A stretch of DNA of 64,000 nt from Caldicellulosiruptoraceae bacterium PP1 (GCA_041320695.1 JBGGOQ010000002.1:209618-273617), one strand, 5' to 3'. Shown: positions 9,718 to 18,733, counted from the first letter of the stretch. Program-made: numbers and translations. Notes: generated by a model from the sequence alone, not told the origin.

Positions 9718-10657
9718 GGACAATATTACAATACTAAAAATGCTTTATAACCAAAATGACTATGTATCGGGAGAGCATATTGCTGAGTATTTTAACATTT
9801 CAAGAATGGCTGTAAACAAAAGAATCAAAGATCTTAAAGAAAGCTTTGAAATAGAGGCTCACACAAATAAAGGGTATATTCTAAAAAATAGAGATATAAT
9901 AAGAATATGGGAAATAGAAGATTATATTAAAAATAGTAGTCTCTTTTCTGAATTTATATATCTAAATGAAATAGATTCAACCAATCTTTTTATTAAAAAC
10001 AATATTTCAAAACTTTCAAATGGAACCATTGTTTATACCGAAAAACAAGTACAAGGTAGAGGGCGACTTGGGCGTAGTTGGATTGATTTTAGTAAGGGAT
10101 TAAAATTTTCAATACTTATTAATATGAAAGATACCCCTTTGCAAAAAGTAATTCCACTTACCCTTTTTACAGGGCTATGCATGGCAAAAGCTCTTTTATC
10201 ATTTGGTATAGATGCCAAAATTAAATGGCCAAACGATATATTTCTTAATAATAAAAAAATCTGTGGTATTTTAACCGAATTAACAGGAGAAGTTGATAAG
10301 ACTGATTTTATAGTTATTGGGATTGGCCTTAATATAAATGGAACAAATATTCCTAATGAGCTACAAAATATTGCAACGACAATAGAAAATGCGACAAAAA
10401 GAATATACGATAGAACAAGTATATTGATTAGATTTTTAAAAGAATTTGAAAACAATATAGATGTATTTTTAACTGATGGATTTATTAAATTTAAAGAGCA
10501 ATATAAATCTTTATGCTTGAATTTAAATAAAAATATATTAATAAATGGAGAGAAAGAGCTTTATTGCAGTGATATTGGAGATAATGGCGAACTTATATGT
10601 GATGATAACAATAAAAAGGTGGTAATACAAAGTGGAGAGGTTTCAATAAGATTCTAA
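9707..10657 (+). CDS. birA: Bifunctional biotin--[biotin carboxyl carrier] ligase / biotin repressor
   Basis: 316 residues. The N-terminal winged helix (SGEHIAEYFNISRMAVNKRI, residues about 18-40) is the DNA-binding domain. The ligase core has the biotinyl-adenylate loop GRGRLGRSW (about 117-125), KWPNDIF (about 173-179) and the GIGLNIN motif, followed by a C-terminal SH3-like domain. It attaches biotin to lysine in AMKM motifs; the separate carrier protein encoded at 41.35 kb in this window is a fitting substrate. The N-terminal domain suggests it also represses biotin genes. The start overlaps the DUF1284 gene, with GAGGTG as ribosome site; folP follows after 16 bases. Confidence 0.95.
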   Translation: MINKDNITILKMLYNQNDYVSGEHIAEYFNISRMAVNKRIKDLKESFEIEAHTNKGYILKNRDIIRIWEIEDYIKNSSLFSEFIYLNEIDSTNLFIKNNISKLSNGTIVYTEKQVQGRGRLGRSWIDFSKGLKFSILINMKDTPLQKVIPLTLFTGLCMAKALLSFGIDAKIKWPNDIFLNNKKICGILTELTGEVDKTDFIVIGIGLNINGTNIPNELQNIATTIENATKRIYDRTSILIRFLKEFENNIDVFLTDGFIKFKEQYKSLCLNLNKNILINGEKELYCSDIGDNGELICDDNNKKVVIQSGEVSIRF

Positions 10658-10673
10658 ACTTTGAGGTGATAAT

Positions 10674-11807
10674 ATGAGATTAATTTCAAAAGATGCAAAT
10701 TTAAAAAAACTACTTTTGTCAAAAGGCTTTGAACCAGAGAACATAGAAAGATTTTTAAACTATTCAGAAAATATGATTTTTACATTTGAGAAGGGTAATT
10801 TAGATGACCATATAAAACATATACTTATGGAAAATGGATATCATGTAATTTATAATGAAAATGAATTTTTTTTATCAACAACAAGAGAAAACTTTAATAA
10901 AACCAAATGTTTGATACAAGACCTTTTAAAAGATCAAGATATTTGTTCTTTTGAAGAGAATTTCAGCAGAATACTTTTATTAAAAGAAGGAAGGAAGATT
11001 GACTTAAATAAAACTAATATAATGGGAATAATGAACATTACACCAGATTCATTCTATCAAGGTTCACGATATCAGAATCTTGATGCTATTCAGGAAGTTT
11101 CTAAAAAGATGATAGAAGATGGGGCAGATATAATAGATATAGGCGGGGAATCAACAAGACCTTTTTCAGAACCTATAACTGAAGAGGAGGAAATCAATAG
11201 AGTAATTCCAGCAATAAAGAAGATAAGAGAAATTAATAATAATATACCTATATCAATTGATACTTACAGAAGTAGAGTTGCAAAACTTGCCATAGAGGCT
11301 GGTGCAGATATAATAAATGATATATCAGGTGGTCTTTTTGATAAAGAAATGTTTAGAGTTGCTGCTTCCCTCAATGTACCAATAATAATAATGCATATAA
11401 AAGGAACACCAAAAGATATGCAGCAAAATCCATATTATGATGATGTTGTAAAAGAGATATATGAGTTTTTTGAAATGAGAATTGAAGATGCAATAGAAAA
11501 TGGGGTTAAAAAAGAAAATATTATATTAGACCCAGGTATTGGATTTGGGAAAAGGGTTGAGGACAATCTTGAAATTATAAGAAGGTGTGATGAGTTTAAA
11601 AGTTTAGGTTGTCCTGTACTAATAGGGGCATCAAGAAAATCAACAATTGGAAAGGTATTAGGGGATTTACCACCTGAGGAAAGATTGGAAGGAACAATAG
11701 CTATTTCAGTTATATGTGCTATGAAGGGTATTGAATTTGTAAGGGTACATGATGTTAAAGAAAACAAAAGAGCGGTTACCATGACAAATGCTATATATAA
11801 CTATTAA
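10674..11807 (+). CDS. folP: Dihydropteroate synthase with N-terminal extension
   Basis: 377 residues against about 270-280 for common FolP. The TIM barrel starts at about residue 115 with IMGIMNITPDSF, followed by DIIDIGGESTRPF, ISIDTYR, INDISGG, MHIKGTP, DPGIGFGK and GASRKS, all normal DHPS loops binding pterin pyrophosphate and p-aminobenzoate. It makes dihydropteroate in folate synthesis. The first 110 residues are an additional domain with no motif I recognise; a similar extension occurs in other Clostridia and archaea-like DHPS, as I recall. Cotranscribed with birA and folK, with GAGGTG before the ATG. Confidence 0.94.
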   Translation: MRLISKDANLKKLLLSKGFEPENIERFLNYSENMIFTFEKGNLDDHIKHILMENGYHVIYNENEFFLSTTRENFNKTKCLIQDLLKDQDICSFEENFSRILLLKEGRKIDLNKTNIMGIMNITPDSFYQGSRYQNLDAIQEVSKKMIEDGADIIDIGGESTRPFSEPITEEEEINRVIPAIKKIREINNNIPISIDTYRSRVAKLAIEAGADIINDISGGLFDKEMFRVAASLNVPIIIMHIKGTPKDMQQNPYYDDVVKEIYEFFEMRIEDAIENGVKKENIILDPGIGFGKRVEDNLEIIRRCDEFKSLGCPVLIGASRKSTIGKVLGDLPPEERLEGTIAISVICAMKGIEFVRVHDVKENKRAVTMTNAIYNY

Positions 11808-11827
11808 TTTTATAGAAGGTGTTTTTT

Positions 11828-12025
11828 ATGAAGGTTGTTGTAGATAGAATTGAGGGAGATTTTGCTGTTGTAGAGCTACCAGATAGAACAATAGTTAATA
11901 TGCCAATAATACTTTTACCTAAAGAAGTAAAAGAAGGGGATGTTATAATTATAGAGATAGATAAAAAAGAAACAAAGCAAAGATTAGAAAAAACTCAGAA
12001 GCTTTTCGAAGAACTATCTGAATAA
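11828..12025 (+). CDS. DUF3006 domain-containing small protein
   Basis: 65 residues. The pattern MKVVVDRIEGDFAVVELPDR, followed by a hydrophobic strand and a Lys/Glu-rich tail, is the DUF3006 signature: a small all-beta cytoplasmic protein of unknown function. ATG at 11828 is preferred over the GTG at 11819 because AGAAGGTG (11814-11821) lies 6 bases before it. Lies between folP and folK with short gaps, hence in the operon, though DUF3006 genes are also common beside metallo-beta-lactamase genes, so the folate link is weak. Confidence 0.8.
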   Translation: MKVVVDRIEGDFAVVELPDRTIVNMPIILLPKEVKEGDVIIIEIDKKETKQRLEKTQKLFEELSE

Positions 12026-12040
12026 AGAAAGGTGTTATTT

Positions 12041-12514
12041 ATGTCTGTATTTTTAGGGCTTGGAAGCAATATCGGTAATAGAGAAGAGAATATAAACTCT
12101 GCAATTAAAAAACTTAGCAAAGAAATTAAAATAATAAATATTTCAAAATTTATTGAAACAGAGCCTTATGGGTATACAAATCAACCTAAATTTATTAACT
12201 GTGCTTTAGAAGGTGAAACTAATTTAACACCATATGAATTGTTAGACTTTTGTTTAAATATTGAAAAAGAAATGGGAAGAGTAAGGGAGATAAGATGGGG
12301 ACCAAGGAATATAGATATAGATATACTTTTTTATGGCAGTCTTATAATTAACTCAAATATACTCACAATTCCTCATCCAGAGATAGAGAAAAGGCTTTTT
12401 GTTTTAAAGCCACTGAATGAAATTGCTCCTGATTTTGTTCATCCAATTTTTAAAAAATCAGTGAATATAATGTTATCTGAATTATTATCAAAAGAAGGTG
12501 TTAAAGATGAGTGA
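12041..12514 (+). CDS. folK: 2-amino-4-hydroxy-6-hydroxymethyldihydropteridine pyrophosphokinase
   Basis: 157 residues, the normal HPPK length. Motifs: FLGLGSNIGNREENI at the N-terminus, the FINCALEG strand, and the catalytic RWGPRNIDIDILFYG segment, whose two Asp bind Mg-ATP, then PHPEIEKRLFVLKPL. It transfers pyrophosphate from ATP to the pterin to make the substrate of FolP, encoded just upstream. ATG 12041 is chosen (AGAAAGGTG upstream) over an in-frame GTG at 12032. Its end overlaps the SDR gene by 8 bases. No folB or folE lies in the window. Confidence 0.95.
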   Translation: MSVFLGLGSNIGNREENINSAIKKLSKEIKIINISKFIETEPYGYTNQPKFINCALEGETNLTPYELLDFCLNIEKEMGRVREIRWGPRNIDIDILFYGSLIINSNILTIPHPEIEKRLFVLKPLNEIAPDFVHPIFKKSVNIMLSELLSKEGVKDE

Positions 12515-13274
12515 ATTTGCTGATAAAATAGTTGTTGTTACTGGTGGTGCTCAAGGGATTGGTTATGCTATATCTGAGAGTTTTTTAAAAGAAAAGGCAT
12601 TAGTATTGATTATTGATAATGATATTGAGGCAATAGATGAGATAAAAAACAACCAGTTTAAAGAGTATAAAAACATTGATTACTTTATATGTGATTTATC
12701 ACAACCAGAACAGATAAAAATGACTTGTAATGAAATAACTAAAAGATATAACAAAGTAGATATATTAATTAATAATGCTGGAGTTGGCAATACCAAAAGT
12801 ATTATTGATAGAACAGTTGAGGAATGGGACTATGTTATCAATGTTAATCTAAGAGCTCCATATCTCATGGTGAAATATCTAATAGATAGTATGCCACAAT
12901 ATTCATCTATAATAAACATTGCATCAACAAGAGCCTTTATGTCTGAAAAGGATACAGAACCATATTCAGCTTCAAAAGGTGGAATTATTGCATTAACACA
13001 TTCTTTAGCAGTTTCATTATCTTATAGAAAGATAAGGGTAAATTCAATTAGCCCTGGCTGGATAGATGTATCTGGTTATAAAAAAAGTTCACAAAGAAAG
13101 CCTGAGATTCTAAGAGAGATTGACCATCTACAGCATCCAGTAGGTAGGGTAGGAATGCCTCAGGATATTGCAAATGCATGTCTTTTCTTATGTTCTGAAA
13201 AAGCAGGATTTATAACTGGTACAAACCTTACAGTTGATGGTGGAATGACTATAAAGATGATATATGAGGAATGA
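12507..13274 (+). CDS. Short-chain dehydrogenase/reductase
   Basis: 255 residues, classical SDR. Nucleotide-binding TGGAQGIG near the N-terminus, NNAGVG, a catalytic Ser in NIASTRA, YSASKGG with the catalytic Tyr and Lys, and SPGWID after it. The start is the ATG overlapping folK (AGAAGGTG 7 bases upstream). Substrate is unknown: sequence alone would allow FabG-like or sugar/alcohol reductase activity. Its place at the end of a folate operon makes a pterin-reductase role (as for FolM/PTR1) worth considering, but it has the ordinary TGxxxGIG motif instead of the PTR1-type Arg variant, so this is only a guess. Confidence 0.88.
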   Translation: MSEFADKIVVVTGGAQGIGYAISESFLKEKALVLIIDNDIEAIDEIKNNQFKEYKNIDYFICDLSQPEQIKMTCNEITKRYNKVDILINNAGVGNTKSIIDRTVEEWDYVINVNLRAPYLMVKYLIDSMPQYSSIINIASTRAFMSEKDTEPYSASKGGIIALTHSLAVSLSYRKIRVNSISPGWIDVSGYKKSSQRKPEILREIDHLQHPVGRVGMPQDIANACLFLCSEKAGFITGTNLTVDGGMTIKMIYEE

Positions 13275-13404
13275 ATAAAAATTAAATATATTTATTATTT
13301 ACAAAAAATACTATATAATTTTTACGTATTTAATAAGTATCAATAGTTTAATATTTGAATATATTAATATTGCAAATAGAAATAATATTTTTGGAGGTAA
13401 ATAA

Positions 13405-14163
13405 ATGCCTAATTATTCGGTATTTACCAGCAAACCTGATGATCTTAAAGTACAAATGTTTGGTTCTGATTTAGACACACCAGTTGCGGTAAATAACGAT
13501 GGGAAGATATTCATAAAATCAGTTGAAGATACTGTAAATATATCAGGTACAGTTACAGCCACAGCTACAGATTTAGACATCAGAAACCTAAGTAATACTC
13601 AAGATAGTGTTCAAATATATGGAACAGATGGTACAACAAATAAGCCAATTCTTACTGACACAGATGGTAAAATAGTTATAAGTTCAACAGGGACTTTAAC
13701 AATTCAAGCAACAGATCTTGACATTAGAAATTTAAACAATACCCAAGACAATATATTAGTTTATGGGCAAAGCACTTCAGGTAATACAGTAATATCTACA
13801 ACAACATCAGGAGATGTAAATATTAATCATAACCGAAGAACATTTTATGAAAATTCTTTTTTAAATGTAACAACAACTGATACCTTTCAATATACTGATT
13901 TTATTGATGTGTCAAATTATGGTACCTATTCATTCTACGTAAAAAATACAGGAACATTAAATGCTGCTGATTTAGTTCTTCAAATTAGTCCTACTACAAA
14001 TGCTAATGATACAGTAGATCTTTTATTATTGGCATCATTACCCGCTGGAGATAAAGATGTTTTAGTACCTAATAAGTTCCTACGTTATATAAGATTAGGA
14101 TATAAGAGTACAGTTCTTACTCAATCAACAACTCTCGATATATATTTTCAAGCTCACGTTTAA
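13405..14163 (+). CDS. Repeat-containing protein with DUF6385-like C-terminal domain
   Basis: 252 residues, no signal peptide. Residues about 10-150 contain three roughly 45-residue repeats; two share ATDLDIRNLxNTQD, then a YG strand and a D-G-x-I/V-x-I end, and the first is a divergent DDLKVQMFGSDLDTP copy. The C-terminal 100 residues (YENSFLNVTTTDTFQYTDFI... RYIRLGYKS... LDIYFQAHV) are all-beta and resemble DUF6385 proteins of Clostridia, a call from memory. It is rich in Thr, Asn and Asp and poor in Lys, like surface or spore-coat material. It precedes a DNRLRE protein whose C-terminus looks related. Clear GGAGG ribosome site; a terminator follows directly, so it is probably a single-gene unit. 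Confidence 0.7.
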   Translation: MPNYSVFTSKPDDLKVQMFGSDLDTPVAVNNDGKIFIKSVEDTVNISGTVTATATDLDIRNLSNTQDSVQIYGTDGTTNKPILTDTDGKIVISSTGTLTIQATDLDIRNLNNTQDNILVYGQSTSGNTVISTTTSGDVNINHNRRTFYENSFLNVTTTDTFQYTDFIDVSNYGTYSFYVKNTGTLNAADLVLQISPTTNANDTVDLLLLASLPAGDKDVLVPNKFLRYIRLGYKSTVLTQSTTLDIYFQAHV

Positions 14164-14171
14164 AATAAATG

Positions 14172-14201
14172 AGAGTAGCATAAAAATAGCTACTCTTTTT
14201 T
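14172..14201 (+). terminator. Rho-independent terminator
   Basis: AGAGTAGC (14172-14179) pairs with GCTACTCT (14189-14196), followed by TTTTT. Confidence 0.9.
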
Positions 14202-14281
14202 ATATTATTTAATTACTGCTTTAATTCACATAATTTTTAAAAAATCATATAATGTATGAGAAAAAAAAATAGGGGATAAAG

Positions 14282-15133
14282 ATGTCCGAGATTGTTTTAA
14301 AAACAAATTTATCTATATCAGTTACAAATTTTGAGAATACAGACAATAAATTAAGTAAAAAATATATATACTTAGGTAAAGATGGGAGAAATATTTTTAG
14401 AAGCCTTATTTTTTTTGATACTTCTACTATTCCTCAAAATTGTATAATTACAAAAGCTGAATTAATACTATTCAAAGCTAAAGATTTTTATCCTCATGAA
14501 GATAAAATAATAAAAGTACATGCTTTATTAGATTATTTTAGTTTTAAAACAACATATAATAATATACCTGCTTATGAGAGTTTTTTTATTGAAGAACCTA
14601 TTGATAACAATAAAATTACAGTTGAAGTTGATATAAAGGATATTGTAGTGAGGTGGGTTAATGGTACTTTACAAAATAAAGGGCTTATTCTTTTTTTAAA
14701 CGAGGATAGAAAATCTTTGATGTCTTTTACTTCATTTAGATTTTCAATGAAATATTTAAGACCTTTACTTAGAGTTGTATATAGTATACCACCAATTCCT
14801 GATATAATAGTGTCTAATCAAACAATCCAATTTAAAGAAGAAGAGGTTATACTAATAGGCTCAACACAAGTTGTAAGTAATAGTTATGATACCAGTTATA
14901 TTTTGGATGGGACAGTGATAGCTAAAAATGATGCAACAAATTCAGCTGAATTAACAATTGAATGTAGTAATGATGGAATAAATTGGATTAATGATTTGAC
15001 AGAAATTCTTGAAGCAGGCCAAACTAAAATAATTATACCTAAATATTACAGTAAATTCATAAGATTTAAAGCAAATGCCATTGGTAATATAAATATTAAG
15101 ATAAGATATGTATATAAAGAATTTATGCATTAA
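14282..15133 (+). CDS. DNRLRE-domain protein with C-terminal DUF6385-like domain
   Basis: 283 residues, no signal peptide. The first 165 residues resemble a DNRLRE (disaggregatase-related) beta-sandwich: a Gly-Arg-Asn-x-Phe-Arg-Ser motif, LIFFDTSTIP, ITKAELILF, then VDIKDIVVRWVNGTLQNKGL and LRPLLRVVY. Residues about 170-283 (PDIIVSNQTIQF... LTIECSNDGINW... YYSKFIRFKANAIG) form a second beta domain similar in plan to the C-terminus of the preceding gene's product. Family names are from memory. DNRLRE modules occur in extracellular or spore-surface proteins, yet no export signal is visible here, so a spore-coat or mother-cell role is possible. A perfect 12-bp terminator follows. Confidence 0.68.
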   Translation: MSEIVLKTNLSISVTNFENTDNKLSKKYIYLGKDGRNIFRSLIFFDTSTIPQNCIITKAELILFKAKDFYPHEDKIIKVHALLDYFSFKTTYNNIPAYESFFIEEPIDNNKITVEVDIKDIVVRWVNGTLQNKGLILFLNEDRKSLMSFTSFRFSMKYLRPLLRVVYSIPPIPDIIVSNQTIQFKEEEVILIGSTQVVSNSYDTSYILDGTVIAKNDATNSAELTIECSNDGINWINDLTEILEAGQTKIIIPKYYSKFIRFKANAIGNINIKIRYVYKEFMH

Positions 15134-15146
15134 ACATTTATTTTCT

Positions 15147-15189
15147 ATAGTTGACAATATGGATGTTTCCAATTGTCAACTATTTTTAT
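15147..15189 (+). terminator. Rho-independent terminator
   Basis: 12-bp perfect stem ATAGTTGACAAT (15147-15158) / ATTGTCAACTAT (15172-15183), 13-base loop, then TTTTATT. Confidence 0.9.
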
Positions 15190-15262
15190 TAGTTTTCTTA
15201 TATTGACAAAATAAAATATATATAATATAACAATAATATAATATGAATATGAGGTGAAGATG

Positions 15263-15694
15263 ATGGAAAAAGAGGTTCTCAATCTCGAAGAGGCTGCTCA
15301 GTTTCTTGGTATATCAACAAAAACTTTTTCTCAAATTCTAAAAGATGAAGACATACCAGCCAGAAAAATAGGAAGGGAGTGGAGGTTTTCTAAAAATGCT
15401 TTACTTGATTGGTTAAGTAAAGGATCTTCAAAAGATTACTTTACTAATAAGACATTGGTTTCAAGATATGAATATATAAATGCTGGGAGAACAAGTGATA
15501 TAATTGAACATTCCAAAGAACTACTTAATAAAATCCAAACTGAAAAATATATTGAAATTGAGGGAAAATATTTTGAATTTCCTGATAATGTAGTAATGGA
15601 AGCAAAGATTAAAAAAAGAGCTGATACAACTAAGTTTGAGCTTGAGTTTGAGTGGGAAAACACAGGAAAGGAAGGGAATGAAGATGGAGAATAA
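15263..15694 (+). CDS. Excisionase-type helix-turn-helix protein with amphi-Trp-like C-terminal domain
   Basis: 143 residues. Residues 1-55 are an HTH_17/excisionase-type winged helix (LNLEEAAQFLGISTKTFSQI... IPARKIGREWRFSKNAL), as in many small DNA-binding regulators. The C-terminal part (EIEGKYFEFPDNVVMEAKIK... FELEFEWE) looks like the amphi-Trp beta domain, a tentative call. The gene overlaps the MFS gene downstream, so the two are translationally coupled and it may regulate that transporter or respond to its substrate. ATG 15263 is taken because GAGGTG (15251-15256) is 6 bases upstream; ATG 15260 is an alternative. Despite the excisionase resemblance there is no integrase nearby. Confidence 0.75.
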   Translation: MEKEVLNLEEAAQFLGISTKTFSQILKDEDIPARKIGREWRFSKNALLDWLSKGSSKDYFTNKTLVSRYEYINAGRTSDIIEHSKELLNKIQTEKYIEIEGKYFEFPDNVVMEAKIKKRADTTKFELEFEWENTGKEGNEDGE

Positions 15695-16913
15695 AAAAGA
15701 TAATGAAGTAAAGAACAGGAAAATACTTGGTATTAGTTGGAATGCATTTATCTTTGGCTTTGTTAGTATGCTAAATGATTTCTCTAGTGAAATAACAGTA
15801 AGAGCATTACCGCTATACCTTAACAATGTACTGAAAACAAAAACATCAATAATTGGTCTTATTGAAGGTGTAGCAGATTCAACCGCTACAATTCTAAAAA
15901 TATTCTCAGGATATCTTTCTGATAAACTAAATAAACGAAAAAGTCTTGTAACTCTTGGATATACATTATCAGCTGTTTCTAAGCCATTATTATATTTTGC
16001 TAATAATTGGTTTATAGTTCTTCTTATTAGATTTTTTGATAGAGTAGGGAAAGGTATAAGAACCTCACCTAGAGATGCTCTTATAGCAAATACAACAGAT
16101 AAGAAAGAGTTAGGAAAAGCATTTGGATTTAATAGAGCAATGGATCCTGTTGGAGCGATAATGGGACTTATAATAGCTTCAATTATAATTTACATAACTC
16201 AAAGAAATATCCATACTTTTACACAGTCATTATTCAAAATACTTGTTTTAATTTCTATTATACCGGTTTTTATATCTGTTCTTCTTATTGTATTATTTAT
16301 AAAAGATGTTAAAACTAAAAACCCATCTGTAAATAAAGTTGATTTATCTTTAAAAGGTTTTAGCAAGAAGTTTAAATTATATCTATTAACAATAGCAATA
16401 TTTACACTTGGTAATTCAAGCGATGCATTTTTGATTTTACAAGCACAAAATAAAGGCTTAAGTATCCTTCAAATATTCATTATGCTAATTTTCTTTAATT
16501 TGCTTACTACAATAACTGCTTTTCCGGCAGGTATTCTTTCAGATAAAATTAAAAGGCAAAATATAGTTGTAGCTGGTTGGATTTTATATGCTTTTATTTA
16601 CTTTGGATTTGGCTTTGCATCCAAGGTGGAACATATTGTAATATTATATATCCTCTATGGACTGTATTATGGTCTTACTGAAGGTGTAGAAAAGGCTATT
16701 GTTGCCGACCTTGTAGGAAGTGAAAAAAGAGGAACTGCTTATGGGCTTTACAACGGTGCAATTGGTATTTTTGCAATGCCATCAAGTTTAATTGCAGGGC
16801 TGCTTTGGCAATATTTTGGTTCTTCAGCTCCATTTATCTTTGGAGGAATAATGGCATTTTTAGCATCTATAATGTTAATATTTGTTCTTAAAATGAAAGA
16901 GGCCGCAGATTAG
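15684..16913 (+). CDS. MFS transporter
   Basis: About 409 residues with 12 predicted transmembrane segments. The loop 2-3 motif GYLSDKLNKRKSL and the equivalent GILSDKIKRQN in the second half are the MFS motif A pair. DRVGKGIRTSPRDALIA in the first half is typical of a subfamily of uncharacterised MFS exporters found in bacteria and archaea. GAAGGG lies 7 bases before ATG 15684; ATG 15678 is nearly as good. The start overlaps the upstream HTH gene. Substrate unknown. Confidence 0.88.
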   Translation: MENKKDNEVKNRKILGISWNAFIFGFVSMLNDFSSEITVRALPLYLNNVLKTKTSIIGLIEGVADSTATILKIFSGYLSDKLNKRKSLVTLGYTLSAVSKPLLYFANNWFIVLLIRFFDRVGKGIRTSPRDALIANTTDKKELGKAFGFNRAMDPVGAIMGLIIASIIIYITQRNIHTFTQSLFKILVLISIIPVFISVLLIVLFIKDVKTKNPSVNKVDLSLKGFSKKFKLYLLTIAIFTLGNSSDAFLILQAQNKGLSILQIFIMLIFFNLLTTITAFPAGILSDKIKRQNIVVAGWILYAFIYFGFGFASKVEHIVILYILYGLYYGLTEGVEKAIVADLVGSEKRGTAYGLYNGAIGIFAMPSSLIAGLLWQYFGSSAPFIFGGIMAFLASIMLIFVLKMKEAAD

Positions 16914-16926
16914 CAGCCTCTTTTTA
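16897..16926. terminator. Bidirectional terminator between convergent MFS and aspS genes
   Basis: AAAGAGGC (16897-16904) pairs with GCCTCTTT (16915-16922) with TTTTT on the + strand; the stem includes the end of the MFS gene and lies next to the aspS stop on the other strand. Confidence 0.8.
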
Positions 16927-18711
16927 TAGTTTTATAACATCAGTCTTTATATGAAGTTCTCTTAATTGTTTTGGTTCAACCTCACTTGGTGCATCAGTTA
17001 AAGGACAAGAAGAATCCTTTACTTTTGGGAATGCTATTGTATCTCTTATAGAATCTAAACCAAGAAGTAGCATACATAATCTATCAAATCCATAAGCAAT
17101 TCCGCCATGTGGAGGTGTACCATATTTGAAGGCATCTAATAAAAATCCAAATCTTTCATAAGCTTTTTCTTCACTAAAGCCAAGTGCTTTAAACATCCTT
17201 TTCTGAACATCTTGCTGATGAATTCTTATAGAACCTCCACCAATTTCAGTTCCATTTAAAACAATATCATATGCTTTAGCACGAGCCTCAGCAGGATTTG
17301 TTTCTAAAAGTTCTATATCCTCTTCTCTTGGTGATGTAAATGGATGATGCTTTGCTACATATCTTCCTTCTTCCTCACTATATTCAAAAAGTGGGAAATC
17401 AGTTACCCATAATAGATTGAATTTTGAATCATCAATCAAATTCATCTTTCTTGCAACTTCAAGTCTAAGATTTCCGAGTACATCAAATACAATTTCATTC
17501 TTATCAGCAGAGAATAAAAGTAAATCTCCTACCTCTGCATTTAGTCTACTTAATATTGAATCAATTTCTTCTTGTTTCAAAAACTTAACAATAGGTGATT
17601 TTAAGCCATCTTCTTCAACAGCAATCCAAGCAAGCCCTTTTGCCTTATAGATTTTTGCAAATTCAACTAAAGCATCAATTTCTCTACGGCTGAAGGCTTT
17701 TGCAGCTCCTTTTGCATTAATTGCTCTAACTGAACCACCTTTGTTTGCAGCATCATTAAATACCTTAAATTCACATGTTTTCGCAATATCAGTTAAATCA
17801 ACAAGTTCAAGACCAAAACGAGTATCTGGCTTATCAGAACCAAACCTTTCCATTGCCTCTTTATATGATAACCTTGGAAGAGGTAGCTTTATATCAATAC
17901 CAAGCATTTCCTTAAACATTGTTGCAATAAGTTTTTCATTTATCTCAATGACGTCATCAACATCAACAAATGACATTTCGATATCTATTTGAGTAAATTC
18001 TGGCTGTCTATCAGCTCTTAAATCCTCATCTCTAAAGCACTTTACAATCTGAAAATATCTATCAAAACCTGATACCATCAAAAGTTGCTTAAATATTTGT
18101 GGTGACTGTGGTAATGCAAAAAATTTACCTGGAAATACTCTGCTTGGAACAAGATAATCTCTTGCCCCCTCTGGAGTAGATTTTGTAAGCATAGGTGTTT
18201 CTATCTCAATAAAGCCATTGTTTGCCAAAAAGTTTCTAACAACTTGATATAGTTTATGTCTGAACATGATATTCCTTTGCATATCAGGTCTTCTTAAATC
18301 TATATATCTATATTTTAACCTTGTTGCCTCGTTAACATTTATACCCTCTTCAACCGGGAATGGTGGTGTTTCTGATTTACTAAATATTCTAAGCTCTGTT
18401 GCTCTTACCTCAATCTCACCAGTTTTTAACTTTGGATTAACTGTCTCAAGAGGCCTTTTTTCAACAATACCTCTAACACCAATACAATATTCACTCCTTA
18501 ATCTGTCAGCTTTCTTTAAAAGTTCTTCACCAGATTTTTCGTCAAAAACTACTTGAACAACTCCAGTTCTGTCTCTTAAATCAATAAAAATAATACCTCC
18601 TAAGTCTCGTCTAACATCAACCCAACCTGTCAGTGTTACTTCTTTAGAAACATCTTCAACCGAAACCTCTCCACAATACTTTGTTCTTTTTAATCCTTTA
18701 ATACTTTCCAC
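16924..18711 (-). CDS. aspS: Aspartate--tRNA ligase
   Basis: About 595 residues, bacterial AspRS size. N-terminal OB anticodon-binding domain (GWVDVRRDLGGIIFIDLRDRTG), then the class II core with motif 2 FRDEDLRADRQPEFTQID, the GAD insertion domain, and motif 3 GIAYGFDRL. The bacterial-type insertion suggests a dedicated or non-discriminating bacterial AspRS; which one cannot be told. GTG at 18711 is preferred to GTG at 18720 because GAAAGGGTG ends just before it at the right spacing. hisS lies 13-22 bases upstream; hisS-aspS is a widely conserved Firmicute operon. Confidence 0.97.
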   Translation of the reverse strand: MESIKGLKRTKYCGEVSVEDVSKEVTLTGWVDVRRDLGGIIFIDLRDRTGVVQVVFDEKSGEELLKKADRLRSEYCIGVRGIVEKRPLETVNPKLKTGEIEVRATELRIFSKSETPPFPVEEGINVNEATRLKYRYIDLRRPDMQRNIMFRHKLYQVVRNFLANNGFIEIETPMLTKSTPEGARDYLVPSRVFPGKFFALPQSPQIFKQLLMVSGFDRYFQIVKCFRDEDLRADRQPEFTQIDIEMSFVDVDDVIEINEKLIATMFKEMLGIDIKLPLPRLSYKEAMERFGSDKPDTRFGLELVDLTDIAKTCEFKVFNDAANKGGSVRAINAKGAAKAFSRREIDALVEFAKIYKAKGLAWIAVEEDGLKSPIVKFLKQEEIDSILSRLNAEVGDLLLFSADKNEIVFDVLGNLRLEVARKMNLIDDSKFNLLWVTDFPLFEYSEEEGRYVAKHHPFTSPREEDIELLETNPAEARAKAYDIVLNGTEIGGGSIRIHQQDVQKRMFKALGFSEEKAYERFGFLLDAFKYGTPPHGGIAYGFDRLCMLLLGLDSIRDTIAFPKVKDSSCPLTDAPSEVEPKQLRELHIKTDVIKL

Positions 18712-18733
18712 TAATATCACCCTTTCAAAATAT

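Noticed and set aside
10033-10455. 140-codon frame on the minus strand inside birA
   Set aside because: Entirely within a well-conserved gene in another frame; no ribosome site or family resemblance.
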